The position numbers were made by a program, and so were the translations under genes. A DNA stretch of 64,000 nucleotides from Cognataquiflexum aquatile. Lineage in GTDB: Bacteria; Bacteroidota; Bacteroidia; Cytophagales; Cyclobacteriaceae. Shown here piece after piece: positions 62,143 to 64,000 of the stretch (position 1 is the stretch's first letter; each line of letters starts with the position of its first letter). Location: NCBI RefSeq assembly GCF_003316845.1, contig NZ_QMIK01000002.1:62001-126000 (forward strand), written 5' to 3'. The notes beneath the pieces were generated by a model. That model ran no database searches and was not told the origin of the DNA. It saw only the letters and a program-made list of their open reading frames with translations.

Positions 62143-64000
62143 ATGAAAACATCCCCCTCCCAATTTCTCTGCTTAGGTTTTATAACCATTTTCAGCACCA
62201 ATCTTTTTGCCCAATCATCCATAGAAAAACTGACCGCCTCCTTCAAAGAATATAACAATACTTTTCCTTGGGAAAAAGTCTACCTACATACCGATAAGCC
62301 TCATTATGTCCTGAATGACACCATTTGGATCAAAGCCTACGGCATGATTGAAAACGGCGCTGAGACTCCGGAAGCGACCAAATCTGTTCCGCTCTATGTG
62401 GACCTGTACGACGCCAAATTCGAAAGGTACATTGACCGCATCATCATCAAGCTGGAGGATGGCAAGGGTCAGGGGGATATTGTCCTGCCCAAAGACTTAG
62501 AGCCAGGAGCGTACTCCCTTCGGGCTTATACCCAATGGATGAGGAACTTTGGTGATGCAGCTTATTTCCATAAAGACATTTGGGTAGGTGAACTGGGAGA
62601 AGGATGGGAATATACAGGGTCAGATTCCAAATTGACTCTTGGCTTTTTCCCCGAAGGAGGCGATCTAGTAGAAGGGATAAAAAGTAAAATCGGCTTCAAA
62701 GCCACCGATGCCTACGGACGCAGTACGGATGTCATCGGCTATATTTTGAACAGCAAGTCGGATACAATCATGCGCTTCCAATCCGAGCATCTTGGCATGG
62801 GAAGCTTCGGATTTACCCCAAAAGAAAATGAATCTTATGAAGTCTACACCAAATCTCCAGAGCAGGACTGGATAAAATTCGGCTTCAGCAACATTCAAAA
62901 ACAGGGTTATGTCCTGGATTTTGATCCGCTCTATTCGGAAGAAGAAATCAAAGTAGAAATCAGACACAATCTCGCTACAGCCAATGAGGGCAAGAAACTT
63001 TTCCTTGTCGGACTGTCCAAAGGTCAAAAAGTATATGAAAAGGAATTTGACGGAAAACGGGCAATGAATACGACATTGATAGCCAAAGAAGATTTTTATC
63101 CGGGCTTGGTCACCTTCACGCTGATGGATGAAGAAACGACACTTTTGGCAGAAAGGCTGGTCTATCTTTTTCCTTTTTCCAAAGGAAACGCAACCTTTAA
63201 AACAGCAAAAGCCGAATACATTTCCAAGGAACGTGTTCAGATGGAAATCAAAGTGTTGGATGAATTCAAAAGTGCGGTAGAAGGAAACTTCTCGGTATCG
63301 GTGACGGATGCCTATCAGGTCTTGCATCCTGAAAATGCAGAAAACATCCATTCCTACTTTCTGCTGAGCTCAGAGGTCAAAGGAGAAATAGAGCAACCGG
63401 ATTATTATTTCAATCCTGAAAACCCAAATGCTGAAAAATACCTGGACAACCTCCTTTTGACCCAAGGTTGGAGAAGATTCTCTTGGGAACATTTGGCAAA
63501 ATTAAGCAGCCCCCCGACGTACGATTTTGAGGAAGGGCTGACCTTGACGGGAAAAGTTTCTACGCTTTACGACAAGCCAATCAAAGAACCACATGCATTG
63601 CGCATGCTGGTAAACCACCGCTTTGGAATGCCGATCCTATATGAAGGCGAGACCAACGAAACCGGAGATTTCACATTCCTTGGTATGGATTATCAGGATT
63701 CAGTAGGGATTTATCTGCAGGCATTTATTGAAAGGGAAAAAGACAACGGAAAAACATCCGAGGTGAAAAGAAATGAAGTAGCCCTGTCCATTCCTGAAAT
63801 TCCCAAATTCCAAGAGAGAAACATGGCATTGCTTCCTTCAGGAGATAAATTTCAGGATTTTGATGACTATCTCGTCTCTGTCAAAGAAGCCAAGAACATG
63901 CTTGAACAATTCAGACTCAGCCAGGAAATCGAATTGGGAGAAGTTACGGTAACAGGGAAAAGAAGCTTAAAACCTGATAACCGGGCCATTCAGTACAACA
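62143..64000 (+). CDS. MG2/TonB-plug domain protein, copy 2 (cut by window end)
   Basis: The frame is open from the ATG at 62143 to the window edge, 619 complete codons. Signal peptide about 22 residues (ends FAQ). Most of the sequence matches copy 1 closely: SSIEKLTASFKEYNNTFPWE, YLHTDKPHYVLNDTIWIKAY and SLRAYTQWMRNFGDAAY are the same or almost so. Differences cluster in short patches, such as VSTLYDKPIKEP in place of VYKVNEKPIEEP. The visible part ends in the approach to the plug domain (VTVTGKRSLKPDNRAIQY). The C-terminus, including the plug, lies outside the window. Confidence 0.85.
   Translation, partial: MKTSPSQFLCLGFITIFSTNLFAQSSIEKLTASFKEYNNTFPWEKVYLHTDKPHYVLNDTIWIKAYGMIENGAETPEATKSVPLYVDLYDAKFERYIDRIIIKLEDGKGQGDIVLPKDLEPGAYSLRAYTQWMRNFGDAAYFHKDIWVGELGEGWEYTGSDSKLTLGFFPEGGDLVEGIKSKIGFKATDAYGRSTDVIGYILNSKSDTIMRFQSEHLGMGSFGFTPKENESYEVYTKSPEQDWIKFGFSNIQKQGYVLDFDPLYSEEEIKVEIRHNLATANEGKKLFLVGLSKGQKVYEKEFDGKRAMNTTLIAKEDFYPGLVTFTLMDEETTLLAERLVYLFPFSKGNATFKTAKAEYISKERVQMEIKVLDEFKSAVEGNFSVSVTDAYQVLHPENAENIHSYFLLSSEVKGEIEQPDYYFNPENPNAEKYLDNLLLTQGWRRFSWEHLAKLSSPPTYDFEEGLTLTGKVSTLYDKPIKEPHALRMLVNHRFGMPILYEGETNETGDFTFLGMDYQDSVGIYLQAFIEREKDNGKTSEVKRNEVALSIPEIPKFQERNMALLPSGDKFQDFDDYLVSVKEAKNMLEQFRLSQEIELGEVTVTGKRSLKPDNRAIQYN

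Noticed and set aside
62665-63351. Long minus-strand open frame (228 codons) inside the second plug gene
   Set aside because: It is antisense to a frame with strong homology to the first copy; the His/Phe/Cys-rich translation is typical of a shadow frame and matching shorter shadows occur in copy 1.

Overview
The window looks like a chromosomal segment of a Bacteroidota bacterium, most likely order Cytophagales, family Cyclobacteriaceae (Algoriphagus/Aquiflexum-like). The placement is an inference. It rests on gene content and pairings typical of the phylum (coaX next to an outer-membrane barrel gene and a TPR gene, DUF4783 next to nadC, DUF368, MG2/plug outer-membrane proteins, TlpA fusions), on promoter boxes of the Bacteroidota type (TTTG, then TAnnTTTG), and on the lack of clear Shine-Dalgarno sequences. 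No tRNA, rRNA, CRISPR array, transposase, integrase or phage gene was seen. Most of the window is housekeeping sequence; the unusual content lies in the intergenic DNA and at the right end.

Layout. 1-2.5 kb (minus): secreted TPR-like protein, outer-membrane barrel, coaX. 2.6-6.7 kb (plus): anmK, an amino-acid dehydrogenase and an NhaD-type antiporter. 6.7-8.9 kb (minus): a lipoprotein and gpmI. 9.1-10.4 kb (plus): DUF4783 protein and nadC. 10.6-12.2 kb (minus): glnK-amt. 12.5-20.2 kb: sugar nucleotidyltransferase, a TlpA-like thioredoxin, DoxX, recF, pdhA, a YfgM-like TPR protein, ribH and lysC, most separated by strong intrinsic terminators. 20.4-25.4 kb: M14 peptidase, DUF6787, and a minus-strand group of two TIM-barrel isomerases with a phytanoyl-CoA dioxygenase-like enzyme. 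25.6-32.3 kb: ABC exporter, TlpA-DUF3738 fusion, lipoprotein, cysteine desulfurase, phosphohexomutase. 32.4-38.5 kb: mazG, MpaB-type oxygenase, CHAD protein, rsmF, a ParE-type toxin-antitoxin pair, hflX. 38.7-47.9 kb (plus): rfbC-cpsB-SDR, TPR protein, comA, DUF368, aroE, a PLP decarboxylase, mscS, a small lipoprotein. 48.1-56 kb: transglutaminase-like lipoprotein, polysaccharide deacetylase, a decayed reading frame, guaB, an ABA4-like membrane pair, an rRNA methyltransferase. 56.1-64 kb (plus): prfA, GNAT, a POTRA-less Omp85-type barrel, and two tandem MG2/TonB-plug proteins without barrels, the second cut by the window end.

The intergenic DNA carries several repeat families: (1) degenerate 7-bp tandem repeats at four loci; (2) an inverted element of CGCAGA hexamers spaced 9-10 bp, with the same phasing at three loci; (3) an identical 33-bp palindrome after two genes; (4) a GATATTAAT-type repeat at two loci; (5) a large palindrome before the M14 peptidase gene; and (6) a mosaic of three repeat types between guaB and the membrane pair. 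The most original single site is at 58.2 kb, where an intrinsic terminator has the start codon of the Omp85-type gene as its loop and the signal-peptide codons as its U-tract.
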